Shown here: in pieces, positions 21,343-45,300 of the stretch
Numbering within the stretch: the first letter of the stretch is position 1
Layout: each line of letters opens with the position of its first letter
From: Anaeramoeba flamelloides
Lineage: Eukaryota; Metamonada; Anaeramoebidae
Length of the DNA stretch: 64,000 nucleotides
Assembly (NCBI GenBank): GCA_027625915.1
Contig: JANTQA010000008.1
Location: forward strand, 8,540,501 to 8,604,500
Direction of reading: 5' to 3'
Notes under the pieces: generated by a model
Seen by the model: the letters and a program-made list of their open reading frames with translations, nothing else
Databases searched by the model: none
Told to the model about the DNA's origin: nothing
Made by a program: the position numbers and the translations under genes

Positions 21343-21656
21343 TAAAGTTTATTGGAATTTGAAATTGGTTTGGAAAATCATATTTTTTATACTTATTTTT
21401 GAAAGATAGAAGAACTTTTTAAAAAAATTTAATTTAATTAGTCATCATTTTAATAAGTATATAAACTATTTCACAGTCAAATGGGTAGATTTATAATGGG
21501 TGAAATACATGTGTTTAAAAGGGTTTGGATGGTTATTAGAAGAAAAAATGTATTTTGGAAATTATGAAAATTGAAATCATTTTATCACATTTTTGCACAC
21601 TTTTTTTTTTGATTTTTTCTTTAAAACCTAAAACTGTTGTAAAAATTTTTATTATT

Positions 21657-22032
21657 TTTTTTTTTTTCCATTAAAGAGTGGGTACTAAAAGTCCACCTGT
21701 TTGCCCGAATCCCTAATTTGAATTAGAGATATTGTTGAACCAAGTGAGAGCTGATCATTTCTCCCAAAAATCGGATCCGCTCCATAAATTGAGAGGGATT
21801 TTGTTCCAATTCCGTTCAGTTTTATAATAGTCAAAAAGATTCAATTCGGTCAAACGATTTCCTCAAAGAATTAGTGATTCTAAGAAGCATAAGCCCGATT
21901 TTTAATTAAAATTACACCGTGGTGGCTATTTGAGAAAATGGTAAACAATAAGAAATAATGGTTAAGGGAATAGAACCCCGGCCTTCAGATTGTACACTGG
22001 GTTGTGTTGCCACTTGCCCATACCGGTTCTCT
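21657..22032 (-). mobile_element. tRNA-derived SINE with target-site duplication
   Basis: On the minus strand it begins near 22030 with a tRNA-like head: GAACCGGTATGGGCAAGTGG resembles an A box region, and GGGGTTCTATTCC about 45 bases later is a near-consensus RNA polymerase III B box (GGTTCGAATCC), with CAG/CTG anticodon-stem remnants between. A body of about 270 bases follows and then a poly-A tail (T-run 21657-21668 on +). The 15 bases AAAATTTTTATTATT flank it exactly, at 21642-21656 and 22033-22047. This is the pattern of LINE-driven target-primed insertion. The head looks closest to a Trp/Arg-type tRNA, but too worn to name. The perfect duplication implies a fairly young insertion. Confidence 0.8.
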
Positions 22033-22159
22033 AAAATTTTTATTATTGAAAGATCAATAGTCAATTGGTAAAAATATGTTATATTAAGGTTATTTAAACT
22101 GTTGAAATGATTGTTGAAAAATCATATTGATTTTTATTAGACTTTATTCAATCTTTGAT

Positions 22160-22335
22160 CTTGATATTTGAATAATAAATGTGAAAAATTTTCACTTCAT
22201 TTTCATTTCCTTTTTTAAATAGAGACCGCAAAAACCAACCTACTCTGTTTGGGGACTTGATTTCTAAAAAAAAAGTAATGAAAATGAAGTGAAAATTCTT
22301 TGAGAAATATTATTCAAATACCAGTAGAAGATCAA
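22160..22335. mobile_element. MITE family H, copy 1
   Basis: Inverted ends: GATATTTGAATAATAAATGT and, in reverse from the right, ACTGGTATTTGAATAATATT. Both arms contain AATTTTCACTTCATTTTCAT. The core has a G+C-richer piece near 22223-22260. The second copy is at 61155-61328. Confidence 0.65.
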
Positions 22336-22340
22336 AACGA

Positions 22341-23421
22341 ACATTCTTGTTTTTCTCAAAAGTTCCCTAAGAATTTGAGTTTTTCCATTTTTAAGAAAAT
22401 ATAGATTAATTAGTTTTTTTTCAGATGAATATATAATCAATTCTTTAATTTGTATTATTTACCATTAATTATTTGTACTTCAAAGTTCAATTATATAAAA
22501 TAATTGATATTTAAAAAAAAATTGGTCCACTTTGACTGAAACAATTTTTAGTTATAATTTTCCAGAGTTTTATTCGTAATTTTAAGAATAATTAATCAAT
22601 TACAAAACCTTGTTTTTAATATTAACAATAAATAAATTGTCTCAGAGATACTTTTATGTTATGTATTTTTTCCCATAATTTACTTTTAAAATCAATTTCT
22701 CCTAATTTAAAGTTTATCTTAAAAGTTTACAAAAAAAGTTGAAAAAAATCCACCCCCCAAAGGATATGCATTCAATTTATTTTTTCAAGAAAACAATTCG
22801 AAAAATAATTTAGAGACTTGTAATAAAAAAATTGAATTTTACTAATTAGAAAATAACGGGAAACCACCTTATTGTTCAAAAAACATATATGTATATAATA
22901 ACAATATAAATAACAAGAATGGTAGAAATATTATTTAATTGATATAAAAACAATATTTATTTTTTTTCTTGAAAGTTTAAAAATTACTTATCAAAAATGA
23001 ATTTTTTTTGCAAACACAAATTGTATAGCATTATGTAACAATGGAACACAAAAAAAAACAAAGTATAAATTGTTAAGGTTAAAATATAATATAAATGAAA
23101 AGGAATACAAATTAATCTTATTTAAAATCAAAAATCGAAAATAGTATTTGTAATAATTTAAATTTTGATTTTTTTTTTTACTTTTTTTGATGATAATTAA
23201 AAAATATTCTTTAAATTTCAAAAGATTTTTATATTTTGATTTTTAGATTTTAAAAACTAATTAAACTTTTTGAAATAGCCCAAATCTAAACATAAATTTC
23301 AAAATTAAGATTAAATCGATAAATTAATTTTATTTTTTATTTTTTTTTTAAAAAAAAAAAGAAAATGAATTTCGATGTCACATTATACAAATTCCCAAAA
23401 TATATTAAATTTGAATTAGAA
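22341..23421. other. 3' flank of the DENN gene
   Basis: A+T-rich. A minus ORF at 23221-22991 is compositionally random. Nothing recognised. Confidence 0.3.
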
Positions 23422-33822
<10,401 letters not shown>

Positions 33823-35029
33823 TTTTAGCTCTTGTGTGTAAACTTTAAACGATTAGGTTGAAAAATGGAAAAATGGTTCAAAATCAATTTGAATTAAAAT
33901 AATTAAAATGAAATGAGTGTCATTTGTGGATTGAAGTGCATTTTGAAAATAGTTGTATTTCATTTAAGGGAACTGTAACCAAAAAAATATTCTCAAAAGT
34001 TGAAGGGAAAATTCAAAAAAATTTAATCTAATCCTAAAATTGATAAGCAAATTAAAAATATGATGACTACAAAACCAAACATACTTTCAAAGTTATTTTT
34101 AAAAATGAATTATGGGTTTTTAAAAGTTTTGATCTCATTTTTAACATTTTCAAGTTAAGTTCAAAATCTAACATATTACTTAATTTTTCAAAATAGTTTT
34201 TTCTTAAAAGAAGAAAGAAATCTTATCGGGTGTACTTAAATATGTTTTCGAAAATATACTTTAAAAATGTTACAATTAAGTTTTTAAATAATTCAGTCTA
34301 AGAAATCTAATGAATTACAAAAAACTTATAATAATTATGTTCAACTTATACAAATATAATATTTTGATAATCCAAAGAACAGTTCAAATCCTTTTTTTCA
34401 TATTTTAAAAACAAAAAGATCATAGAAAAATTACCCAATAATTAGCTTAAAACTATTCTATAAATACAAATTTTTAGAATCTCGTAAATTCGACTTATAA
34501 CCAAAAGAAATACCTTTGAATTTTATTATTATTAATCCATAATTAATAACCAAATCTTAATTAATTTACAAAGTTAAAAAAAATCAAAGATTCAAAGTTT
34601 CAATATTTTTTATTATTTTTTTTTCTCAAAATATTAATTATTTTGAAACAAATTGAATTATTTCCAAATATTAATTATCAGAGTAAAAAATAACTTAATA
34701 TAACAATAATAGTTTGTTGTTCATTATTTATATTCGAAAAATTTGAAAAAGAATATTACCTAATTTTTTAAATTTAAGAGGCTTAATCAACTATTAGAAA
34801 TAAAATAAATAATAATTTTTTTGGGATCTAGATGGTTTAAAGTTTTGATATATTTTTCTTGTATTTATAAAAGAAGATTAAATTTTCAATTTTATTTGTT
34901 CATAAAACTATAAAAAATTACTTGGGGATTTTTCCCTATAAATAAAAATTGTTAGTAAATTTTTTCTTTTTTTGATTCAATCGAGAATTTAAATATAAAG
35001 GCTCTTGATTCTATTGACTAAATTTATTG

Positions 35030-35031
<2 letters not shown>

Positions 35032-35060
<29 letters not shown>
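35032..35060. repeat. (AT)n microsatellite
   Basis: Uninterrupted AT dinucleotides in the DENN/eL32 intergenic block. Confidence 0.9.
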
Positions 35061-35477
35061 TCTTTTAGTATTATAATTATTTCTCCAAAGTTGATATTGC
35101 AGTTTTTAATGGATTTAATTGAATATTAATGAAAAGAAGTATTTTATTTTTTTTTTACATTTTATTGTTTTTTTTTCTTTTTAATTGTATTTAAAGTTTT
35201 AATATTATTCTGTATTCTATATGAATTGAAATAGATATCTTAACCATATAAAATAAAAAAAAATTAAAAAAAAATGAATCATAGGAAATTATTTTCCATT
35301 TTTATCTAAATTCTAGAACTTTACTTGTGAAAATAAAAAACTTCTATAATTACAGAAAAAGAATGGAAAACAAACTATACAAATAAAAAATACTATAAAA
35401 GGTACTTTTTAAAGTATTTTGATTATTTTTTGTCTTCATCAAGGTATTTTTAGCTTTCCGATAAATATCAATTATAT

Positions 35478-36230
35478 AAGGGGGTGTAGCTACACCATGA
35501 CAGACATTGGACTTAGAAATATATAATAATTTATTAAAAATTATATTGACATTATCAAGTTCTTGATTCTCTAAAAATTAAAAAAAAAAATCTAAAACTT
35601 TAATTTTATATATCCTCGATTAAAATTTCAGAAATTATTAAAATTATAAAAAAATATTAAATTTTGAGAAATTTATTCAATTTTTTTATGGATTTTATTT
35701 TTTATTTGAGTTATAATAATATCATATACCACTTTATATTTTCAGATTATATTTATATAATATTTTCTAATTATTTGATTATAATTTTCTCAGCAAATAT
35801 TCCCCAAGTCTAAATAATCTTGAGATCTCAAAAAATAATAATAATAATTATGTTTTTTCCAAATTCATTTTATGAAAAGATAATTTCAGATTTTATTAGT
35901 ATTTCTCATATTAATTTTTATGATATAGTATCAAGTTTTTGGAAAGATTAAAAACATTGTATTTGGTGTTTTCCAAATCAAACTATTCTATATATCTTAT
36001 TTTTTTGAAAATTAAAATGATAATTATTATTTTTGACCTTATTTAACATTTTTTAGAAACTTTTTTATAATTCTGAAAATATCAAACCACTTTTTGTTTG
36101 GTATTTGACAAAATCATCTAACATGTTTTCATAATAATTCTTTTGAATTCTCATCAATAAAAATAGCTCATTTTTTATAACTTTTAAACTATTTTTAGAT
36201 TTATTTAAACTATTTACCCAACTTTACATC
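35478..36230. repeat. Dispersed repeat D, copy 2
   Basis: Counterpart of 28999-29790; same order of landmarks with scattered indels and loss of some inner sequence. Confidence 0.6.
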
Positions 36231-36536
36231 AATAATGTTAGAGATATATCTTGTTAATAAAATCAAAAAAATATCTTTTTTTATTACTTTTCAATCAATA
36301 AAATTCATTATTTCATGAATTTTATAAAATACTTCAATTGATAATAATTATTCTTTTCCATATTTAAAAGATTAATTTATTATTTTTATTTCAATTCCTA
36401 ATCAATTTTTTAAAAAAGTAGAATATTTGGGAATTATAGGATTCTATTAGAGAAGATTTAAATTATAAACCATGGTATTAGTATTTACAAGTATTAAAAA
36501 TTAATTCCAATTTCAAACTTTAGAACTTTCATAATT

Positions 36537-36673
36537 AAACTATTTTTCATAAATTTTGACTCATTTTATAATGTTAATGGGAGTTATTTTGAGGGTTTAT
36601 TCCAGTATTCTGAACAAAAATTATTTTCAAATTTTTGGTTCAGAATCATTTTTTCTAATTTTTAAAAATTTTT

Positions 36674-36745
<72 letters not shown>

Positions 36746-37111
36746 TCATGTGGAAAAAAAAAGAGATCTTCGAAAAGACAAATAATCACTAAGAAAATTG
36801 GGGCTATGTAGTGTCTTTGAAAATGGATTTAATTATTCATAAAAAATATTGTTGTTCAACTTTTTTTCAGTGAAAGTTCAGTAATAAAAAATGGGTAATG
36901 CTCATTTCAAAAATTGTGACTCACTTTTTTTTAGTTTTTGGTTTTATTTTTTTTTAATTTGTAAATATATCAGGCTTTTATAGATTTAGAATGACTTAAA
37001 AGTTAATTACAAATCATATTGAGTTATTAATTGTTCTTGAATACTAAAGGATAAATTTTTTTTTTCAATTTATTATTTCAGGTGAGTCACAATTTTTGAA
37101 AAAGAGTTTAT
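36537..37111 (+). mobile_element. Inverted-repeat element family E, copy 2
   Basis: Starts AAACTATTTTTCATAAATTT and ends GAGTCACAATTTTTGAAAAA. It aligns with family E copy 1 read in reverse. It contains a run of 64 T (36675-36738), which copy 1 lacks. Confidence 0.7.
36675..36738 (+). repeat. Homopolymer of 64 T
   Basis: Uninterrupted T-run inside element E copy 2. Length in the assembly is likely imprecise. Confidence 0.95.
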
Positions 37112-38166
37112 TTAAACATTTTTTAGAATTAGAAAAATAAATTATTTGGAGCAACCGAAAGATCTTTAGAAAAATACTCAATTTAGAAAAAGGAACTCTA
37201 AAGAAATAAATTAAACTAGCGATATGATCAAAAGATCGTCTTTCTTTGGTTTATATTTTTATTGGTGGGTTAATTGTTCATTTACATGGACAATACGTAT
37301 AAATTATGGAATTTGCCATGGATCTCAGCATACAATCACCTTATATTTACTAATATTACAAATACCGAGGATAAATAAAATCATTAAATACATTCGATAT
37401 TTTTAATTATCTTCCAGAAAAAAATCGTTATGAACAATCATTATAAAATTAAAATAGTTTAAATTCCAAAAATTTCATAAAGAGATTTAACATAAAATGA
37501 TAGATCTAAAGATTTTTTTTCTCTCTCTTTTTTTTTTTTAATCATAATTAATATTGTTCCTTTTAAATTTTGAGAATAAGTTCAATTAAAACAAGAGTTT
37601 TAGAACAGAAGTCAACCCTTTCACTTTTTTTCCATTTTCAATTGGTTCTGTCAACTTTATTGTTTATTTAGTTCCTGTGGTATTGTTTGATTTTTACTAT
37701 TTAAATTTCCTTCTTAAAGACAATTTTTTAATTTTTTTTTTTATACATAAAATAAATGTTACAATAGAATAAGTTCTAGATAAGAATAAAAGTTTAACCA
37801 TTTAATATTCCCCAAGGTAGATAAAATCAATTCATTTATCATTCTATTGTGACATTTAATTTTTCGACTGAAAAAAAAAATTAATAAATCGTTTTTCAAC
37901 AAGTACTTTGACTCCCTAAAAGCAAATAAAACCACCACCAAAGTAAAAAATGTTGTTTTCTAATCTTCTTGGAAGAAATTGTTATAAAGTGAATATTTTA
38001 ACTTTCTGGTTACTGCTCCCTTAATTGGTAAGATGTAAAATTGACACTTATTAAACACCAGTTCCTACATACCACACAAAATTATTTTTGGTTAACGATG
38101 AATTGAACTATCTAAGAGACTTGAAAAATCATTTTTTTTACATTCTTAAAATTTTACATTGTTCAA

Positions 38167-38731
38167 ATGGTCAAGCCTTTAGTTAGACGCACAAAAGTCA
38201 AAAAACATCCAAAAAAATTCAGAAAATGGAATTATAACAGATACAAAAGAATGTCTGTATGTATTAAATTTCTTTTTTCACAAATCAAAAAAACAACAAA
38301 AGAATAAAAAAAAAAATTTTTTCTTTTTCTTTTCTAAACTTTTTACTTTTTTATTTATTTTTTTCTTTTTCTTGTAATTATTTAAAATAAATAATGATTT
38401 TTGTGATTCTAAATAACAGGAATCTTGGAGAAAGCCAATTGGTATTGACAGTAGAGTCAGACGTAAATATAAAGGTCTTCAAAAAATGGTCTCAGCTGGT
38501 TATGGAACTGAAAGGATCATGAGACACAGAATGAGAAACGGATTTTTCAAAATCACAATCCACAATTTAAAAGATCTCGAAATGTTGCTTATGCAAAACA
38601 AAAAATTTGAAGCTCAAATCGGTAAAACTGTTTCTTCAAGAAAAAGAAAATTAATTGTCAAAAGAGCTAAACAACTTGATATCAAAATCATGAATCCAAC
38701 AGCCAGATTGGAAACAGAAGACAACAACTAA
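38167..38731 (+). CDS. RPL32: 60S ribosomal protein eL32
   Basis: Exon 1 is 38167-38256, exon 2 is 38420-38731; the 163-base intron has a GTATGT donor and an AACAG acceptor, phase 0. The product is 133 residues versus about 135 in animals. It begins MVKPLVRRTKVKKHPKKF and contains SWRKPIGIDSRVRR, KGLQKMVSAGYG and KTVSSRKRKLIVKRAKQL, the highly conserved eL32 blocks. It is a basic structural protein of the large subunit. Codons are more G+C-rich than the flanks, as expected for a highly expressed gene. It is divergent from the DENN gene, with the TTAA-ended block between. The start is set by the family N-terminus. Confidence 0.97.
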
Positions 38732-38940
38732 ACCTTTCGAACATATAATCTTTCAAAAGAAAAAAAAAAATAAAAGGTTAAAATAAATCTATATAAAAAC
38801 ATACAATAGATATTAATAATTTTTGTATCTTGTTTGATCGATCAAATAAACAAGTACTTTATCAAAATTAATTTTTTTCTTTCTTTCTTTTTTTTATTTT
38901 TTATTTTATTTTTTTTTTATTTTGATTTGCTTTTCTCAAC

Positions 38941-38971
<31 letters not shown>

Positions 38972-41900
38972 ATTTTCTGTTTTCTCAAAATGTCTTTCAA
39001 CAAATTCTCTTGACGAACTACAGATCATACAATTCTAATTCTTTTTCTTTTTTTTTCAAAAAAAAGAAATTGCTTTTAAATTTTTTTGTTTTGTAAAATA
39101 ATCCTTTCTTATTTGTCATAAATTTCTTTTTGAAACACTTATCAAAACAAAAAATTCCAATCTCTAGTTGGTTGATTTGCTTTAGTGATGAATTATCTCA
39201 TTTTGATTGTTTGGTTTTAAAAAAATGATCAAAGTTTTATTTTACTCACGACAAGAATAGCACAAAAATTGAAGTCACTTTTTTTACTTCACAACTCTAT
39301 TATTTTTTTTGGAATTGTTCCAAATTTTGAAAGGAATTACAAGATCAACAATCCAACAACTTTCAATTTAAAAGTTTTTACAAGTCAAAAACTTTTAAAA
39401 ACATGTAATTTAAACAACTTTCCACCTTTTAGTTTTCATAAAAAGAGTTTCAGATTATTGAAAGTCAACAAATATTTTTCTTTTAGATAACTTTCAAAAA
39501 TTTCAATTAAATTCAAAATGCTATCTTTTGTTAATTATTATTTTTATCCCTTTTTTTGGTTTACAAAAGTTTGTACCAAGTATTTGAAATTTGAAACAAT
39601 ATGAAAGAATATCAGATATTGAAATCTTGAAGACTGTCAGGCTGAAAGTTCGAAAAAGTCTTGAGAGTATTTGTATGGATTGTGCTATTCTTGCCGTGTT
39701 TTGATGTTTTACAAATTACTGGAAACATAGAAGTGTTTCCAGTGTAATTATTGTTAAAATCAAATTAACCAGTATTCAAATTTTATCTCAAAAATTCCAA
39801 TTAGAAAGCTTAATAAAATTTCTAAAATAATCATTTCTTATTGATTTTGTAAAGAGTTTTAATTTTTTCATTTTGATAATTCCTAAAATATTTGGTAACT
39901 TGTAATAAAAATTTTCATTTATTAATTGGAAAATAACAGTATTAGGAAGAGACCATTAAACATCACCTGATTTACTTAAATTAAAACGAAATTTGTAGCT
40001 TAAAAACCTAAAAGAAAGACTTTGTCCAGCTCAAAATGTTAACATATGTAATTTAGTATTATTGATCTCACCTTCCCAGTAAAAAAATTTAAATGACCAT
40101 TTTCATAAGAAGTTGGTCATTTTCAAATACACCATATTATGGCACAAATGGAAATATTTAACTTGTTATGATAACTATTTGTGTTATTTGTAAAAAAAAT
40201 CTTCAGGACAAAAACTAAAAATTAAAATTAGAAAAAGAATTTTAATAGGAAAAATGAAAAATGTTTTTGAACACATTTTAGATTTTTTTTTTTTAGAGAT
40301 TCCTTTGAGTGTCAATTTTCAAAGTTTTATCAAATAGAATGAGTTTGTCTAAATTTTAATCATTCATTCAATAGATAAATTCGATCAGAAAAGTCATTGA
40401 GAAGATACATTATTATATTTTTATTTTTTTTTTTTTTGGCCTTTTTTAAAATAAAGATCATTCGCAATAGCATAGTGGACCAAACAAGAAGATGGGCTCC
40501 CATACAAAGTTAATTATTAGATTTTTATTTGTTTTTGCCTGTGTTTTTTTGTTTTTTATTATTGTTTTTGGACGTATTGTTTAGTAAAAAAAGAACTTTT
40601 TGAGTCAACAGAGAGCTGGAGTTAGATTTCAGATTAACTCAAAAAAAACTTTTTTTTACACGTTTACTAATAAAAAACAAATAAAGGTAAAAAAAGTTTA
40701 TAATTCAATTTTCTTTTTTGGAAATTCGTTGAGTCTACTTTTAAAACAGTTATTAAAAAAGAATTTTTCGAAGGATAACACATTTTCCGAATGTTTCTGA
40801 ACATTTGAACCAATACATTAATTGTCCCATTTTTATTCTCATAAAATTAACAAATAAAAATAAAGGGAAATTGAAGTAAAAAACTTGAAAATATTTTTTT
40901 GAATTTATCAGTATTCAATTTTTAATCTTTTTGTTTTATGTAGAGTAACTCTATAATTGGTAGTGTACCTTTACCCCTTATAATATCTAACTAAAGGTTA
41001 TTGTTGATTTTTTTTTCAATTCTAATAGAATCTTATTGGGCAAAAAAGGTAAAAATAAAATCTCTTCATCTTGTTGCTTAGTATGTTTTCAGATAAAATA
41101 ATAATAAAACAAAAAAAATATACCATTTAATAAATAGAAGGATTGGGATACAGATAAAAAGTTAATTTTAATTTGATTTATTTATCATTGTAATTGAAAA
41201 ATAATCTATTATTTTGTCTAGCAACTTTTCTCAAATTTGGGAAATTGTATTTATTGTATTTTTTTTTTATCCAAGAAATAATTTTTAATTTGAGTATTTT
41301 GAATTGATAATAAAGATGATTATCCTTAATTCCGTCAACAAGTACGTAATAATTCAATGATTTAATTAATTCAATAAACTTTATTATAACTTTTATAATT
41401 TTTGAAAATTGTTCCAAACTAATAAAACTAATTCTAATAAATTACACTAATAATGATTCAAAAAATTTCCTTCATTTTTCATTTTATAATTGTTTAAACC
41501 TTAGATTTGATAAAATATTTTCTTGTCTTAAATGTTGAGAAACTTTACAAAATTAGTTGATATTTGAAAATTTCTTTGTCAAGTACTCTTTTAAAAAAAT
41601 TTAAATGAGTTTCAAAAGTACAATTAAAGGAAAAATTATTTACTATATTTTTATATTTATGAGAAATAAAATAAAATTGATCACTATTCCTAAACATTTT
41701 ATTAAATAAGAAAAGTTCGTTCTTATATACCTTAAATATTTCAAAAAAAAATATTACATAATCATTTAAATTCACGAACATGGAAATGTTTATTAAATAG
41801 AAAATAAAAGGTCAATCTTTTCTGTTCTTCAAGAATTCAATTTTTGATTTATTTTTTTTAGGTATTTTTTAGAATAAGATTAAAGATTCAAGGTTATGTT

Positions 41901-42354
41901 GTTCATATAAACTATCAAAAATTACCGTAGTGAGATTTCTTAAAAATACAATAATCTTTTGAAAATTATTTTTATTCTAATTTGATCCAAAAATCCAAAT
42001 CAAAAAGGGATCTTTGCTCTTTTTATGTAAATTTTATTGTGAAAATGAATTCTTCGAAAAAATGATAACTCATTTCTCCAAAGTTTTTAAAGAGAAGGTT
42101 AATCAGGTTTAGTTGTACCCAGGTGAAAAAAATTTCTCTGTTGACTTTATGGGATATAAAATAAATAAGAGTTATGAATTTCTTTTAAGAATATGACCTG
42201 AATTATCTTTGGAACAAGAAAACGAAAAGACAACCAAGGGAATACTTTGGAGATTAAAGAGAAAATTAGGCAAATTTAATCGAAAACATTTTTTATTGAT
42301 TTTACGCCTTTATTGCAAAAGGCAATTTATTCTAATTTCCTTTTAAAGTCTTCA
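38732..42354. other. Gene-poor interval upstream of the RasGEF gene
   Basis: Contains poly-A/T tracts and a short hairpin motif AAATGACCATTTTCA at 40091, repeated at 43499. Two minus-strand ORFs (41781-41545 and 41417-41178, different frames) are Asn/Lys/Phe-rich and match no family I know; they could be retroelement relics. Confidence 0.35.
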
Positions 42355-45300
42355 ATGTCAAAAAGAAATAATTTTACAAAACAACAACATAGTTTTAAGA
42401 TTAGTAATAAATCAAAATCAAGAAATCTTTTTCAATCCCTAAGATTTCACAGAAAATCGAATGAGAACTTTGATAAATTGGAAAGCCTCAAGAATGATAT
42501 AAAAATAAAATTAAGAGAAAGAGAAAGAGAAAGAGAAAGAGAAAAAGAAAAGGAGGACGAGCGTGAGACAGTTGATTGGCTTTCTGGAATGGTTGGCTAT
42601 GGCAGCTATTCATTATCAGGATCATCTGAACCATCTTCTGGAGACGAAGATGAAAGAGCTTACTCAACTGACTCAACAATCACAAGCTCTTCAGAAGATG
42701 AGGAGTTAAAAAAGGAAATTAATGAAAAGAAAAAGAAAACTACAACAATAAACATCTCGACAAATAAGGGAAGGAATAACAACAAAGAAAAGACCATTGC
42801 AAAAAAAACCAAAAAACCACAAGACAAAAAGGCATTCCGAATTTTTGGTACTCGCTCGAATTCTTCCAACGATCAAAACAACAACACAAAGGAACAGCAC
42901 TCTTCCAAATTACAAGACAGTCTGATCGGATCCCTTATCCAGAATAATAAAATATTACTAAATAATGAGCAAGACAACGCCAAGTCTCGCCTTGAAAATG
43001 TCTCCAACCAACAATTAACCCAAGGTACTTCAATTCAAAAACACCATTGGTTGGCGCATTTAATGAAAAGCCATCCTGAAATTTTAAAAGTAAGAGAAAG
43101 ATCAATACCAATCACAAAATCTGTTTCGTTTGCAAAATTGAAAAAAAAAGGGAGAACAGAAATAAAGCAACAGGTTGGCGAAAAGATGATTCTGAGGCTA
43201 ATCCTTGATTTTTTGTCTTCAAACAATTTTCAAAAATCTTTACAGGCACTTGAGGACGAGAGTAAAATTAAAAGTAATCAGATTTTGTTCTCTTTTTCTT
43301 CTCTTCCTAAGAATTTTTTTGTTTTTTTTTTTGTAATGTTTTCAATTCTTTTTCTCTTTTCGCAATTTTTGAGAATGTTCCTCAGTCATCATTTTTTTTT
43401 CGATTTGAAAACTTTAAAGTACATTAACAATTAGTTCTTAATTTCGTCAAATAAAGACAATCCTAATTGTTCAAAAAGAAAACCAAATACAAAAATAAAA
43501 ATGACCATTTTCACGAGAAGGTGGCCAATTTTAAAATGGTCATATTCCCACACAAAAATGCTCACGAACAACGCACCCCATAATATAATAGCACTGTGTC
43601 TCATAAAGACAAAATGATCTCCTTTTAAAAACATTTTTTTAACTAAAGTTGTTTGAAAAAAGTGAGAACTTTTTAAAACTTTTATAAAGTTTTTTAATGT
43701 AAAAAAATGAGTAATTTTTTTATTTTTTATTTTGATTGTAATTGAAGGAAGGAAATTAATTTCCTGTTTTCGCCGTTAGGTTTTTTTTTAATTTGAGAAA
43801 TAAACAGAAAATTTATTTAATTTTCAGTTTATTTCTGAAATTAAAAAAAATCGCCGTTAGCTTTTCCAGAATTTAAGAGAATTTAGTAAAATCTAAGATT
43901 TTTCTCAATTCTTTTGAATTCTGAAAAAGCTAGGCACTCTACGGAACTTTTCGTTAGGTTTTCCCGAGTTTTCTGTTTTATTTGTGAAGTGTTCTAGTTT
44001 TTTTTTACTTTTTGAAATAAACAAAAAATTTTAATAAAATTTTCGGTTTATTTCGAAAAGTAAAAAAAACCTAACGAAAATCTATTAATTTTACAAATAA
44101 AACAGAAAACCTCAAGAAAACCGCCGTTAGGTTTTCCAAAATTTAAAAGAATTGAGTTAAATCTTTGATTTTACTCTATTCTTTTGAATTTTGGAAAACT
44201 TAGAGACTTGACGGCACTCTACGACACTCCAAGGCACTTTCCTAATTTCTAAATTTTTGTTTATGAAATTCAATAAAATGTCATATTTTTCTTTTTCATT
44301 AACCAATAACAAGATAAATATCGAACCGTTATTCCGAATAACATCAAAGATATTATTTTTATTATTTTTATTAATATGAATTAGTTCTTTAAGGGTCTAG
44401 TCATTTACCGTGAATTTACTCCATACTCAAAGGGTGGCCTGAGACCAAAAAGGGTATTGTGAAAGGGCCCTTCTTTTGGTTGATAAAATTCAAAAAACAA
44501 AAAAAAAAAATCCATTTGATCCCTCTTTGACAAAAAATTCAAAAGAACAAAAATAAGTCTGAAAGAGTTCTCAATTTCAAAAAAATCAAAATTTAAAAAA
44601 AAAATTCATCTTTTCTCATTTTGTATTTCAAAATGGTTAAATTTCTTTAATTTAAAACAAATTACTTTTTTGAAGTGCGCAATCAATTTAATTCGATTTA
44701 ATCTGATTTGTGGTTATTTTGTAACCCTCTAAATTTGACAAAGTAAGGATTATTTAACATTCTTGAGATAAAAATAACTCATTTTAAAAATGAAAAAAAA
44801 GAAAAAAAAATCTTCGAGATCTCAAAAAGGGCCAAAGATAGACACTTCAAACTGAAAAAGTTGTTTTCAAAATTGTAATTCACAACCATTCTAATTGGAA
44901 ATTGAGTGTCGCTCTTTGGCGCTTTTTTCTAAAAATGTCCTATTCTTTGGTTGTTGGTTTTTGGAGATCGATCGTACATCACAAGTTGGTTCGTTTTTGA
45001 TTGGTGTTAGGTACTTATAAAAATTACTAAAAATTTTTTTATCATCACAGAAAAAAAAATTTCACCGCAATGACTCGACCCTTAATCCAAAATTTTCGAT
45101 TTTTTTTAAAGAATGGAAAGTTCTCAAGAAAATGATCAAATCGTCAATAATTCCTAAGATTGAATGATTTTTTGCATAAGTTGCAAATTTTTTTTTTCAT
45201 TTTATTTTTTCTCATAGTCATAAGAATATCTGTTTAGATAATTTGTGAAATTTCTTAATTTTAAAATGAAAGTTAAGCTTACCCATTTTAAATTATTTAA

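Larger units (their letters stand above)
33968..38020. repeat. Block bounded by TTAA/GGGA-C-GTAACC inverted ends
   Basis: Left end is TTAAGGGAACTGTAACCA (33964 on). The right end in reverse complement is TTAAGGGAGCAGTAACCA (to 38024). The ends lie about 146 bases upstream of the DENN and eL32 start codons, which diverge. Either one 4-kb TTAA-type element with nested repeats (35478-36230, 36537-37111), or two related promoter-proximal motifs. No gene inside. Confidence 0.45.

Noticed and set aside
21958-22031. Functional tRNA gene
   Set aside because: A and B box resemblance is good but stems do not pair well, and it is the head of a poly-A-tailed, duplication-flanked SINE.
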